Origin: an uncultured euryarchaeote
GTDB lineage: Archaea; Thermoplasmatota; Poseidoniia; Poseidoniales; Poseidoniaceae
Assembly: GCA_937897005.1 (NCBI GenBank)
Contig: CALCOQ010000245.1
Span: forward strand, 1-8,967
DNA length: 8,967 nt
Direction: 5' to 3'
Numbering within the stretch: the stretch's first letter is position 1; every line of letters starts with the position of its first letter. Shown one piece after another: positions 1 to 6,127 of this stretch. The notes below the pieces were generated by a model. It was not told the DNA's origin and did no database searches. It saw only the letters and a program-made list of their open reading frames with translations. The position numbers and the translations under genes are program-made.

Positions 1-2
1 TC

Positions 3-1088
3 CCAACACATTCTGGCAAGACCACGATTCTGTCGACCGATATCAACAGGGGTGAGAATTGGACAGCTAGTCTTACTCCGAATGATGGAATTGATCAAGG
101 AGATACAATTTCAAGTGACGGAGTCATTGTTCTCAATTCGGCTCCAACCCTTGTTTCATTGTCGTTGACTCCCACCAATGCTTCCTCACTCGATGAACTG
201 ACTTATTCACTCAGTGTTTCAGATTCAGATGGCGACAATCCTTTCGTGACCAGCATGGTTTGGTATCGAGATTCCTTTCCAGCATACGTTGCAGGAGAGA
301 TATTACCATTTGAGCAGACCTCTGTGGGTGAAGAGTGGTCCGTGGAATTGAGAATTGAGGACGGCCACGGGGGAATTTCTACTTTCATGAGCAATCCGAT
401 GGTGATTGAGAATCTTGCACCCGTAGCGACCATCTCGGTCGTACCTGGACAGGCTTGGGCGGGAGTTGAATTGACATTATCAGGAATCGAATCAGTAGAT
501 GCCGATGGTGTGATACGGGCTTGGTATTGGAATGTCAATGGTAGTGAGTACGAAGGTGCGGAAGTCACCGTCGGCCCATTCGATACCCCAGTCAGTGCTA
601 CCTTGACCGTGATAGATGATGAAGCGGTTCAGAACAGTGCAACCATCACCTTGGCACAGGAAGGCGCTCCTGTAATATCTGGGTTTTCAGCTAGCACTTC
701 TGGCAGCACTGTATCCTTGTCATGGTCTGAATCTCAAGGGCTCAATGTCACCTACAAGGTTCTCAGGTCATACTCAGAGATAACCGCAGACTCAGACCCA
801 TCGTCACTGGAATTGGTCGAGGAGGTCAACACCACTTCTTGGACTGGAGACTCGATGGTGGTAGGGGAGATTCATTACGCAGTCGTTGTCATCATCGATG
901 GGGATGAATCATTGATGATCAGTGAATCCACCTCTTCATCAGTCAATATCAAAGCACCAGTCATAGATCCAGATTCTCATCCTTCTCATGCAGGAGGGGG
1001 GACGATTCTGATGATTCTGATGCTAATGGCAGCAGCAGCTGTAGTGGCCTTGGCGGCAATGGAAAAGATGGCGAGAGGTGAGTCTTGA
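3..1088 (+). CDS. C-terminal part of a PKD/FN3-like, membrane-anchored surface protein (5' end outside window)
   Basis: The frame is open from the window edge, so the gene is truncated on the left and 361 residues are visible. An internal TTG at 159 is unlikely to be the start, because the open frame and the domain repeat continue upstream of it. The visible part is a chain of beta-sandwich modules. Two related segments each contain a 'GE-x-W' strand and close at the phrases 'LNSAPT' and 'IENLAPV'. A PKD-like domain follows at about residues 139-217 and an FN3-like domain at about 220-318. A short linker leads to a hydrophobic helix (about 333-352) and a short basic tail (EKMARGES). This is the usual plan of an archaeal surface protein anchored by a C-terminal helix with its body outside the cell. 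Its stop codon overlaps the next ATG (TGATG), so it is probably co-expressed with the two genes downstream. The ligand or partner is unknown; adhesion or structural support is inference. Confidence 0.85.
   Translation, partial: PTHSGKTTILSTDINRGENWTASLTPNDGIDQGDTISSDGVIVLNSAPTLVSLSLTPTNASSLDELTYSLSVSDSDGDNPFVTSMVWYRDSFPAYVAGEILPFEQTSVGEEWSVELRIEDGHGGISTFMSNPMVIENLAPVATISVVPGQAWAGVELTLSGIESVDADGVIRAWYWNVNGSEYEGAEVTVGPFDTPVSATLTVIDDEAVQNSATITLAQEGAPVISGFSASTSGSTVSLSWSESQGLNVTYKVLRSYSEITADSDPSSLELVEEVNTTSWTGDSMVVGEIHYAVVVIIDGDESLMISESTSSSVNIKAPVIDPDSHPSHAGGGTILMILMLMAAAAVVALAAMEKMARGES
1075..1081 (+). promoter_or_regulatory. Shine-Dalgarno GAGGTGA of the CxxxCH protein gene
   Basis: GAGGTGA, a good complement to the 3' end of archaeal 16S rRNA, lies inside the end of the preceding gene, 6 nt before ATG 1088. 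The alternative TTG at 1085 would have only a 3-nt spacer, so this site decides the start in favour of ATG 1088. Confidence 0.75.
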
Positions 1089-2122
1089 TGCGTATATCCC
1101 GGATTCTACTCGTCATGGTGTGCACGCTGACATTGCTCGTTTCACCAAGCCTTGCCAAACCTGGCGGCCAAGGTGATGCAGACCGTGATTTCTCTTGTGC
1201 GGATTCGTGCCACGTGGGTGAATCAGGTGGGCAGTCATCTGCCACCATCATCATCGAATTGGACAGGACCAGAGTTTTTACCGGCCAAACAATTTCAATA
1301 TCGGTCAAGGTCAGCGGTATGGAACTGTCAAAGAAAGGCTTGGTGGGTGTATTCCTGATGACCCCGGTTTCAAATGGAGTAGGAAAATCCATCGAGCATT
1401 CCGGCTGGACAGTGATACAGGACCCCAATGGTGGAAGCAATAATTTCGTGGAGAAACCAGTACTTTCCTCTTCACAGGGTGCTACCTTCACATGGATAGT
1501 GAGAGCGCCTTCAGAAACGGGAATGGTCAGTATTGATGCAGCAATACATCATGGTATTGACCCCAATCCTGATGAAATCGCATATCAGGCGACATCAGGC
1601 CAACCCCTATCCATTGAGATAGAGCCGATGCCCGATGATCTGCCTCGAATATCTGCAGATTGGAAACCGGTTTCAAACAGGATGATTGGAGAATTAATGA
1701 CCATCAACCTCGAAACAGAAGATGCTGAAACTGTAGAGGTGGAATGGAGAGTTGGAGAATCAGGAAGCGTCCAATCTGCTGAAGTCACTCAAGCAGCGTC
1801 TGGAACATGGTCATTCACCCTCCCTGCCACCACAGATGAAGCCAATCTTTCATGGAGAGCAATGATGAGCAACCCTGCGTTGGAAGAGACGACTCCATGG
1901 TTCACACTCAGTTCAATAGAGCCGGGATATGATATTGATGAGGTTGCATTGTTCATGCAATCACTTGCATTTGGTCTGCTTGTGGCAGCGATGGCAATCG
2001 CTCTTCAACGGCGGCTGGTTTCTTCTTCCAAGTCTCCTGAATTGGCCAAATTGGTAAGTACCCTTCCCGAATTGGAAGATTCAGAGCCAACCACTCCTGC
2101 TTATGGAGGTGAGATGTCGTGA
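1088..2122 (+). CDS. Secreted, membrane-anchored Reeler-like protein with a CxxxCH (possible haem c) motif
   Basis: The protein has 344 residues from ATG 1088; TTG 1085 would add one residue but fits the ribosome-binding site badly. A signal peptide (about 1-23, ending 'PSLA') is followed at C37-C41-H42 by CADSCH. This is a CxxxCH motif, one residue longer than the canonical CxxCH haem c site. Next comes a beta-rich domain (about 50-180) with 'TFTWIVRAP' and 'AAIHHG'. It resembles Reeler-like domains that follow a CxxCH motif in bacterial secreted proteins. H104, H154 and H155 could be axial ligands. A second beta region (about 185-275), a transmembrane helix (about 286-307) and a cytoplasmic tail of about 37 residues complete it. 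The gene overlaps its upstream neighbour by 1 nt and its downstream neighbour by 4 nt, which suggests a shared complex. The frame and topology are firm. Haem attachment is inference; the motif could instead bind a metal or form a disulfide. Confidence 0.85.
   Translation: MRISRILLVMVCTLTLLVSPSLAKPGGQGDADRDFSCADSCHVGESGGQSSATIIIELDRTRVFTGQTISISVKVSGMELSKKGLVGVFLMTPVSNGVGKSIEHSGWTVIQDPNGGSNNFVEKPVLSSSQGATFTWIVRAPSETGMVSIDAAIHHGIDPNPDEIAYQATSGQPLSIEIEPMPDDLPRISADWKPVSNRMIGELMTINLETEDAETVEVEWRVGESGSVQSAEVTQAASGTWSFTLPATTDEANLSWRAMMSNPALEETTPWFTLSSIEPGYDIDEVALFMQSLAFGLLVAAMAIALQRRLVSSSKSPELAKLVSTLPELEDSEPTTPAYGGEMS
2105..2112 (+). promoter_or_regulatory. Shine-Dalgarno GGAGGTGA of the five-helix membrane protein gene
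   Basis: GGAGGTGA lies within the last codons of the preceding gene and ends 6 nt before GTG 2119. Motif and spacing are identical to those before ATG 1088, which supports GTG 2119 as the start and translational coupling through the GTGA overlap. ATG 2114 is in the frame of the preceding gene, so it is not a start for this one. Confidence 0.8.
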
Positions 2123-2694
2123 TTGGCGCTGGAACACTACATGTTGTCGCTACTGAGTTGGCGATAGGAAACATCGCATTGGCTGGAGCGACCATCATGC
2201 TCAGGCTGTTATTGTCTCTCAGAGAAGAGACACCATCCAAACTGGCTGAAATTCTGGATAATGCCTCTCTGGTTGCCGCTATTGCTGGATTGACAGCCAT
2301 CCCTCTTGCGATATTCACTGGTGTGGCTGCAGCACCTGGAGATGGCTTGGATGATCCATTGCTGTTCAACAAGATGATACTCTCTTGGATCGCCATCGGT
2401 TTGTGGGGTGCGTGGTTGCATGGTAGATTGACAATGGGTCCAAAATTGTGGCAGAACCGCTCTTTGGCATGGACTCAGGGCCTGATGGGAATGGCCGCCT
2501 GCGGTTGTGTGTTGACCATCGCCACACTTGGTGGAAAGTTTTCTCGAGGAGAGTCCCTCATGGGCCCCTTGTCAAAACCATTGGAGTATTCAATCGCCAT
2601 GGGGACCGGAAGTGCTGCATTGACACTGATTGCAGCAGTAGCAGCTCTGGTCAGCGTTCTCTGGATGATGCCGAAGCCTGAGAAGATTGAATGA
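2119..2694 (+). CDS. Five-helix integral membrane protein, DUF2231-like (possible haem b or electron-transfer partner)
   Basis: This 191-residue, strongly hydrophobic protein starts at GTG 2119, which overlaps the previous stop as GTGA. Predicted helices lie at about 8-32, 50-71, 83-104, 119-139 and 158-183. It has only two histidines: H8 at the start of helix 1 and H101 at the end of helix 3. A 'LGGKFSRG' segment after helix 4 recalls the 'GG-x-[LF]-x-x-[RH]G' pattern of DUF2231-type membrane proteins, which often accompany c-type cytochrome or redox proteins. The assignment is by eye and tentative. Tight coupling to the CxxxCH protein suggests a membrane partner, for example passing electrons between quinol and an extracytoplasmic haem, but no ligand pair is proven. 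It could equally be an assembly factor. It ends 26 bp before the stop of the convergent PAC2 gene. Confidence 0.8.
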   Translation: MIGAGTLHVVATELAIGNIALAGATIMLRLLLSLREETPSKLAEILDNASLVAAIAGLTAIPLAIFTGVAAAPGDGLDDPLLFNKMILSWIAIGLWGAWLHGRLTMGPKLWQNRSLAWTQGLMGMAACGCVLTIATLGGKFSRGESLMGPLSKPLEYSIAMGTGSAALTLIAAVAALVSVLWMMPKPEKIE

Positions 2695-2720
2695 TATTAT
2701 CTGGTGAGAACTGGACGAGA

Positions 2721-3542
2721 TCATCCATAGAGCATTGAATTCGTATATCCGCCATCGTTCATTCCACCATCAGGAGGAATCAGTTGCGTTTCCATCATCG
2801 CTTTCAGTTGCTCTTCTAATCGTTCAGCCTCTTCAAGCAGTGGTTCGTGATCAAGTTCGATTGAAGGAAGTAGCACATTGAGGTGCTCAATCAACTTGGA
2901 CGCAGCCCTCGCGTCAGGAAATCTAGGGTCGGCTTCAACCAGTATTGACAACAAGTCAAGCCCGCGTCTACGTCCCTCTCCTAACAATGCCCCAGTCATT
3001 CCACGTAACACTCCGTGTTCAAGCAGCGGAATTCCCATTTCATCGAGGACCTCTCTCATATGTTGTGTGGCGCCTACTCCAAGAACATCGATATCTGGAG
3101 TGTCCTCGTAATCGACCACAGGTTCATGTTCACTGTTAGGCCCTCCATCCATGCCTTTTTTGGGAAAGGCATCGACCAAGACTCCTGCGCCTATCTTGGC
3201 ACTCTTTGACCATTCAAACATCGCTTCCACCAATTCGAACACCAATCTCTCTGGGACCACCATTTCACTCATCAACAGAATCAATGTATCGCATTCACCC
3301 ATGTTACACTGCGGCTCTCCAGCATAGATTCGAATTGGTGGCAATGGTGCTCCATCTTGTATCAGACACAAGGCAGGCAGTCTAGCATCACACACACCTC
3401 CGACGAATTTCAACTCCAGCCTTTCAATCAAGAAATGAGCAACGATACTGCTGACCATTCCAACGCTGGGGAAGCAACTCACCACAAGTGCGCCTTCAGC
3501 GTTAACAGTAGGACTGACTTTGACAATCGGTCGGCTGCTCAT
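2721..3542 (-). CDS. PAC2-family (proteasome assembly chaperone-like) protein with C-terminal HbYX tail
   Basis: I place the start at ATG 3542, giving 273 residues. The frame stays open to 3671, but that extension is unlike the family and overlaps the divergent gene. Family signs are 'GALVVSCFPSVGMVSSIVAHFL' read in two parts (residues 18-30 and 31-39), 'DTLILLMSE' (85-93), 'HGVLRGMTGALLGEGRRRGL' (176-195) and 'DPRFPDARAASKLIEHL' (205-221). These match the PAC2 domain shared by archaeal PbaA/PbaB and eukaryotic assembly chaperones. A charged, coiled-coil-like stretch (about 233-253) and a Gly/Asn-rich linker follow. The last three residues are Leu-Tyr-Gly, a hydrophobic-Tyr-any (HbYX) motif, which in proteasome activators docks into 20S alpha-ring pockets. 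The likely role is 20S proteasome assembly or activation in the cytoplasm. The family call is strong; the HbYX role is inference. Upstream of ATG there is only a weak GAGG. Confidence 0.88.
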   Translation of the reverse strand: MSSRPIVKVSPTVNAEGALVVSCFPSVGMVSSIVAHFLIERLELKFVGGVCDARLPALCLIQDGAPLPPIRIYAGEPQCNMGECDTLILLMSEMVVPERLVFELVEAMFEWSKSAKIGAGVLVDAFPKKGMDGGPNSEHEPVVDYEDTPDIDVLGVGATQHMREVLDEMGIPLLEHGVLRGMTGALLGEGRRRGLDLLSILVEADPRFPDARAASKLIEHLNVLLPSIELDHEPLLEEAERLEEQLKAMMETQLIPPDGGMNDGGYTNSMLYG

Positions 3543-3586
3543 GTTCCTCGACCATGGCAGGGGTTCATCACTATTGACGTGTTCCC

Positions 3587-4756
3587 GTGATATTGGGGCT
3601 TGGGTTGAGCGTAGAAAAGAGACAACACAGCCTATCTCCTTCGGCTTGGAATCGATGGGAGAATTGCCCACGACAATATTGGTTATCTCGTCAGCGCTTA
3701 CCTAGAAAGGCAGGAATGGCCGCAAGTCTTGGTACCGCAGTACATGCTTCGATAGAGGATATTGTGCAGATGGATCTTTCTGGAATGGAAGATTCAGAAA
3801 TTGGTTGGCTCCCACATTCGGCTGAACAACGCCTCAGGGCTCGTTGGGATGAGGAACGTGAGATATTCGAAAATACACCCAGGCGTGGAGATTGGAAGGA
3901 GAAGAACTACACCAAGGCTCGAAAACAGCAAGCAGGTGGCCTAGAACTGTTATTGTCTCATGCTGGAGTCCCCTCTTTGCCTCCATCGAGAGTGACTGTT
4001 GCCCTTTGGAAGAGAGTCATGTCTCTTGTTCTTGCAGCAGAAGGAGAACTCAGGACCAAGGATGGTAAGTTGATGGGAATATTGGATCTGTTATTGGCAG
4101 ATATCGATGCTGATGGAGTGGTCACGGGATGGGTTGTTGCTGATCTGAAGACTGGAAAACCACCTTCTCCAGATCTCAAACCAGAGGTGAGGAGGCAATT
4201 ATTGTTGTATCGAGATATCCTGGTGGACAATAATCCAAACCCTCCACCGATTCGAACTGAAGGATGGTATACTGATAACAGCAGGGCTTATGCTGCAGAT
4301 GGAGACCCAGTCATCGATAAGGCGTATGAGGCATGGGAAGCCACTCAGCCGGGCACCACCCCTCTTTCTCCAACCCCAGGTCCATCTTCTTGCGGTGGTT
4401 TCTGTGATTGGAAAGCGTGGTGCCCACATTGGTGGACATGGCGTAAAGAGGCAGGAAATCTTCATGCTGGAGATTTTGTGGATGCTGTTGTTCTGGTTCA
4501 TGCTTTTGAGTCAAAAACGGGAGCGGCATCCATCGAATTGTGTGAACCGGTTGATGCTGCGGGCAAGCCAATGCCGACAGGTAGAACCATTCCAGCCAAT
4601 TTCAGAGGCCGTGGTGCATTGATGCTGGAGGCCTTGATAGCTGATGGCCATCAAGGGCCAGTCTATCTAGGAAGTGTTCTGACCAATGCGCAGGCTTGGC
4701 AGGTCGGTTCTTGGTGCGATGTGTTGCCATGGAGCCCGATACCCGATTCAGGATGA
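3587..4756 (+). CDS. PD-(D/E)XK nuclease, RecB/AddB/Cas4-like, with predicted Fe-S cluster and novel C-terminal domain
   Basis: The protein has 389 residues from GTG 3587; TTG 3593 or 3605 are also possible because no clear ribosome-binding site is seen. The RecB-family motifs occur in order: 'SPSAWNRWENCPRQYW' (17-32), 'LGTAVHA' with H53, a glutamate at 152/154, 'GILD' with D167, 'DLKTG' with D186 and K188, and Q204-x3-Y208. C27 together with C269-x3-C273-x5-C279 forms the Cys pattern of AddB/Cas4-type 4Fe-4S nucleases, with one extra residue in the first C-terminal spacing. The catalytic set is complete, so an active DNA exonuclease or endonuclease for repair or end processing is likely. 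Residues about 290-385 form an additional beta-rich domain that I do not recognise; an OB-like DNA-binding fold is a guess. No helicase or cas genes are nearby, so this is a stand-alone RecB-like nuclease rather than a CRISPR Cas4. Confidence 0.88.
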   Translation: MILGLGLSVEKRQHSLSPSAWNRWENCPRQYWLSRQRLPRKAGMAASLGTAVHASIEDIVQMDLSGMEDSEIGWLPHSAEQRLRARWDEEREIFENTPRRGDWKEKNYTKARKQQAGGLELLLSHAGVPSLPPSRVTVALWKRVMSLVLAAEGELRTKDGKLMGILDLLLADIDADGVVTGWVVADLKTGKPPSPDLKPEVRRQLLLYRDILVDNNPNPPPIRTEGWYTDNSRAYAADGDPVIDKAYEAWEATQPGTTPLSPTPGPSSCGGFCDWKAWCPHWWTWRKEAGNLHAGDFVDAVVLVHAFESKTGAASIELCEPVDAAGKPMPTGRTIPANFRGRGALMLEALIADGHQGPVYLGSVLTNAQAWQVGSWCDVLPWSPIPDSG

Positions 4757-5578
4757 GCGTAGATTGGAAACATGAATCTTCACCTCTTCACGTGCATCTT
4801 CATCCAGAAGCGATGCTGGAGATATCAGCCAATTGATGTAGCCGGGGTCCGTCTTCTGAACCATCTTCAGCGTTGAAGCCCTGTGTCTTCCGAAAGCCAG
4901 GACCAAAGACTCTCCATCTCTTCTGATACGTCCTTCTCGATCCACTGGTTCAAGATCATTCAAACCTGGTCCAAGGCTTTCTGAGCCGCTCCGCCCTCCA
5001 CCACCAACCAACCACTGTTCAATGTCAGTCACCGTTCTTCGAAAGTGTGAGGGATGGTCTTTCATCAATTTCCATAACAATAGCAAGGTAGCAGCCGCAT
5101 CTGCTGCAGCGGTATGCGCGTTGACCAGTTCGATGCTGTATCTCTCGCATAATGCGCCTAGATTGTGCGGACGTGGGAGTTTCAGGCGCCTGACAACCTC
5201 CAATGTATCGATGATTGCAGTTGGAGTGGGGGGGCGCCTTCCTATCCTGAGAAATTCGTGATTAATGAATTCCAGATCGAATCGTCGCACATTATGTCCA
5301 ACTATCACAGCCCCATCTATCATCTCATGAATCAGATCAGCATGAGCATCAAACCCCGGCAATCCTGCCACATCTGAATTGAAGATACCATGGATATTAG
5401 AGGTATCATATGGAATTGCACGTTGTGGATTCACCAATTCTTCAATCTTGACTTCATCACCCTCTGCCTGAGAACCAATGAATGCGAATTGGACGATTCT
5501 ATCGCGGATTGGATCAACACCAGTCGTCTCGAGGTCCATAGCAAGAACCGTATTCCCCTCTAAACAGTCGTGAGCCAC
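4748..5578 (-). CDS. DEDDh 3'-5' exonuclease (DnaQ/RNase T type) with ExoX-like C-terminal module
   Basis: The protein has 276 residues from GTG 5578. The next in-frame ATG (residue 14) would delete the first beta strand, and a stop lies just upstream, so GTG is the best start. The exonuclease motifs are complete: D15 and E17 in 'MDLETTG', D101 in 'VGHNVRRFD', and H155 and D160 in 'HTAAAD'. This is the DEDDh set that binds two metal ions and removes 3' nucleotides. After a Gly/Ser-rich linker (about 191-205), residues about 222-270 ('LAFGRHRASTLKMV' and 'DPGYINWLI') match the small C-terminal module of ExoX-like exonucleases, which has a 'GKHKG' consensus. That module may help bind nucleic acid. 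The substrate (ssDNA ends, repair intermediates or RNA) is undetermined. It converges on the PD-(D/E)XK nuclease with a 9-bp overlap of the coding ends. No Shine-Dalgarno is visible. Confidence 0.9.
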   Translation of the reverse strand: MAHDCLEGNTVLAMDLETTGVDPIRDRIVQFAFIGSQAEGDEVKIEELVNPQRAIPYDTSNIHGIFNSDVAGLPGFDAHADLIHEMIDGAVIVGHNVRRFDLEFINHEFLRIGRRPPTPTAIIDTLEVVRRLKLPRPHNLGALCERYSIELVNAHTAAADAAATLLLLWKLMKDHPSHFRRTVTDIEQWLVGGGGRSGSESLGPGLNDLEPVDREGRIRRDGESLVLAFGRHRASTLKMVQKTDPGYINWLISPASLLDEDAREEVKIHVSNLRSS

Positions 5579-5615
5579 ACTGCCGGCTGATGGTCATGGC
5601 ACAAGAATGTTGCAT

Positions 5616-5622
5616 GAGGTGA
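5616..5622 (+). promoter_or_regulatory. Shine-Dalgarno GAGGTGA before TTG 5629
   Basis: GAGGTGA ends exactly 6 nt before TTG 5629, the same motif and spacing found before ATG 1088 and GTG 2119. This is the main reason for starting the acidic protein at TTG 5629 rather than ATG 5680. ATG 5680 is preceded by a weaker GGGGAGA. Confidence 0.55.
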
Positions 5623-5628
5623 ATCAGA

Positions 5629-6057
5629 TTGAGGACAACGCCTTTGGAAGGGACCGTTACTCGCGGGAGCGGGGAGAGCATGGGATTGAAGGAATGGTGG
5701 AAAGGGCTGTGGAGTCCTGAGATAGAGGAAGATGAGCCTTCTTTCGATGATGTTGAAGCAGAAACTAAGAAGGAATTGGAAGAACGCTATTCAGATTCCA
5801 TGGCTGAGGACCTAGCATCTGCATTAGAGGATCTCGATGATGATGAAGAAACCACTCCGGAAGTGGTCGAGGCGGTGGAAGTTTCCCCTCAGATAGACAT
5901 TGGTGATGCTTCGGCTGATGATTTGCTTGAGGAAGAGGACCTGGTTTCTCACTATGATGTCGATGTTGCTGATGAGATAGATGTTGAGAAGGCAGATTCC
6001 CATTTCATTTCAGCTCAGATTGAAGGAGATATTTCGATATCTGTAGAAGAAGAATGA
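5629..6057 (+). CDS. Small, very acidic, probably disordered protein of unknown function
   Basis: The protein has 142 residues from TTG 5629, or 125 from ATG 5680. TTG is favoured by the GAGGTGA site. ATG is favoured by codon preference and by the compact N-terminus it gives (MGLKEWWKGLW). From that Trp-rich amphipathic segment onward the protein is dominated by Asp and Glu, with few basic residues. Examples are 'LEDLDDDEETTPEVVEAVE' and the 'DVDVADEIDVEKADS' stretch. No signal peptide, membrane helix, cysteine or known motif is visible. I do not recognise a family. A flexible acidic adaptor whose Trp-rich end docks on a partner or membrane is only a guess. The gene is divergent from the exonuclease. 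A 70-bp gap separates it from the PKD lipoprotein downstream. Confidence 0.72.
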   Translation: MRTTPLEGTVTRGSGESMGLKEWWKGLWSPEIEEDEPSFDDVEAETKKELEERYSDSMAEDLASALEDLDDDEETTPEVVEAVEVSPQIDIGDASADDLLEEEDLVSHYDVDVADEIDVEKADSHFISAQIEGDISISVEEE

Positions 6058-6060
6058 GCA

Positions 6061-6083
6061 GTGCATAGGACTTGGAGATGCAC
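6061..6083 (+). repeat. Short inverted repeat between acidic protein and PKD lipoprotein genes
   Basis: GTGCAT (6061-6066) and ATGCAC (6078-6083) are perfect reverse complements around an 11-nt spacer. They begin 3 nt after the stop of the acidic-protein gene and lie 45-67 nt before the next ATG. It could be a weak hairpin in the RNA or a dimeric regulator site. No T-tract follows, so an intrinsic terminator is not supported. A 6-bp arm can arise by chance. Confidence 0.3.
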
Positions 6084-6127
6084 CATCACGCGTCACCCTG
6101 AAAAGTGTCAACTCAATCCATCGCATC

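Noticed and set aside
961..1491. Minus-strand open frame of 176 codons
   Set aside because: It lies opposite two well-supported, coupled plus-strand genes. The product is Ser/Pro-rich with no domain pattern, as expected for antisense shadows here.
1953..2396. Minus-strand open frame of 147 codons
   Set aside because: It runs antisense to the end of the CxxxCH gene and to most of the membrane-protein gene and has no recognisable motif.
3543..3671. N-terminal extension of the PAC2 gene to a start at 3671
   Set aside because: It would add 43 residues with no PAC2 character and overlap the start of the divergent nuclease gene. ATG 3542 gives a normal N-terminus just before the first conserved strand.
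4184..4190. Another GAGGTGA on the plus strand
   Set aside because: It is inside the nuclease coding sequence (residues PEVRR), and no gene starts there.
3587..4756. Reading the PD-(D/E)XK protein as a CRISPR Cas4
   Set aside because: No repeat-spacer array or other cas gene is present in the window, and the protein is about twice Cas4 length with an extra C-terminal domain. A RecB-like repair nuclease is the safer call.
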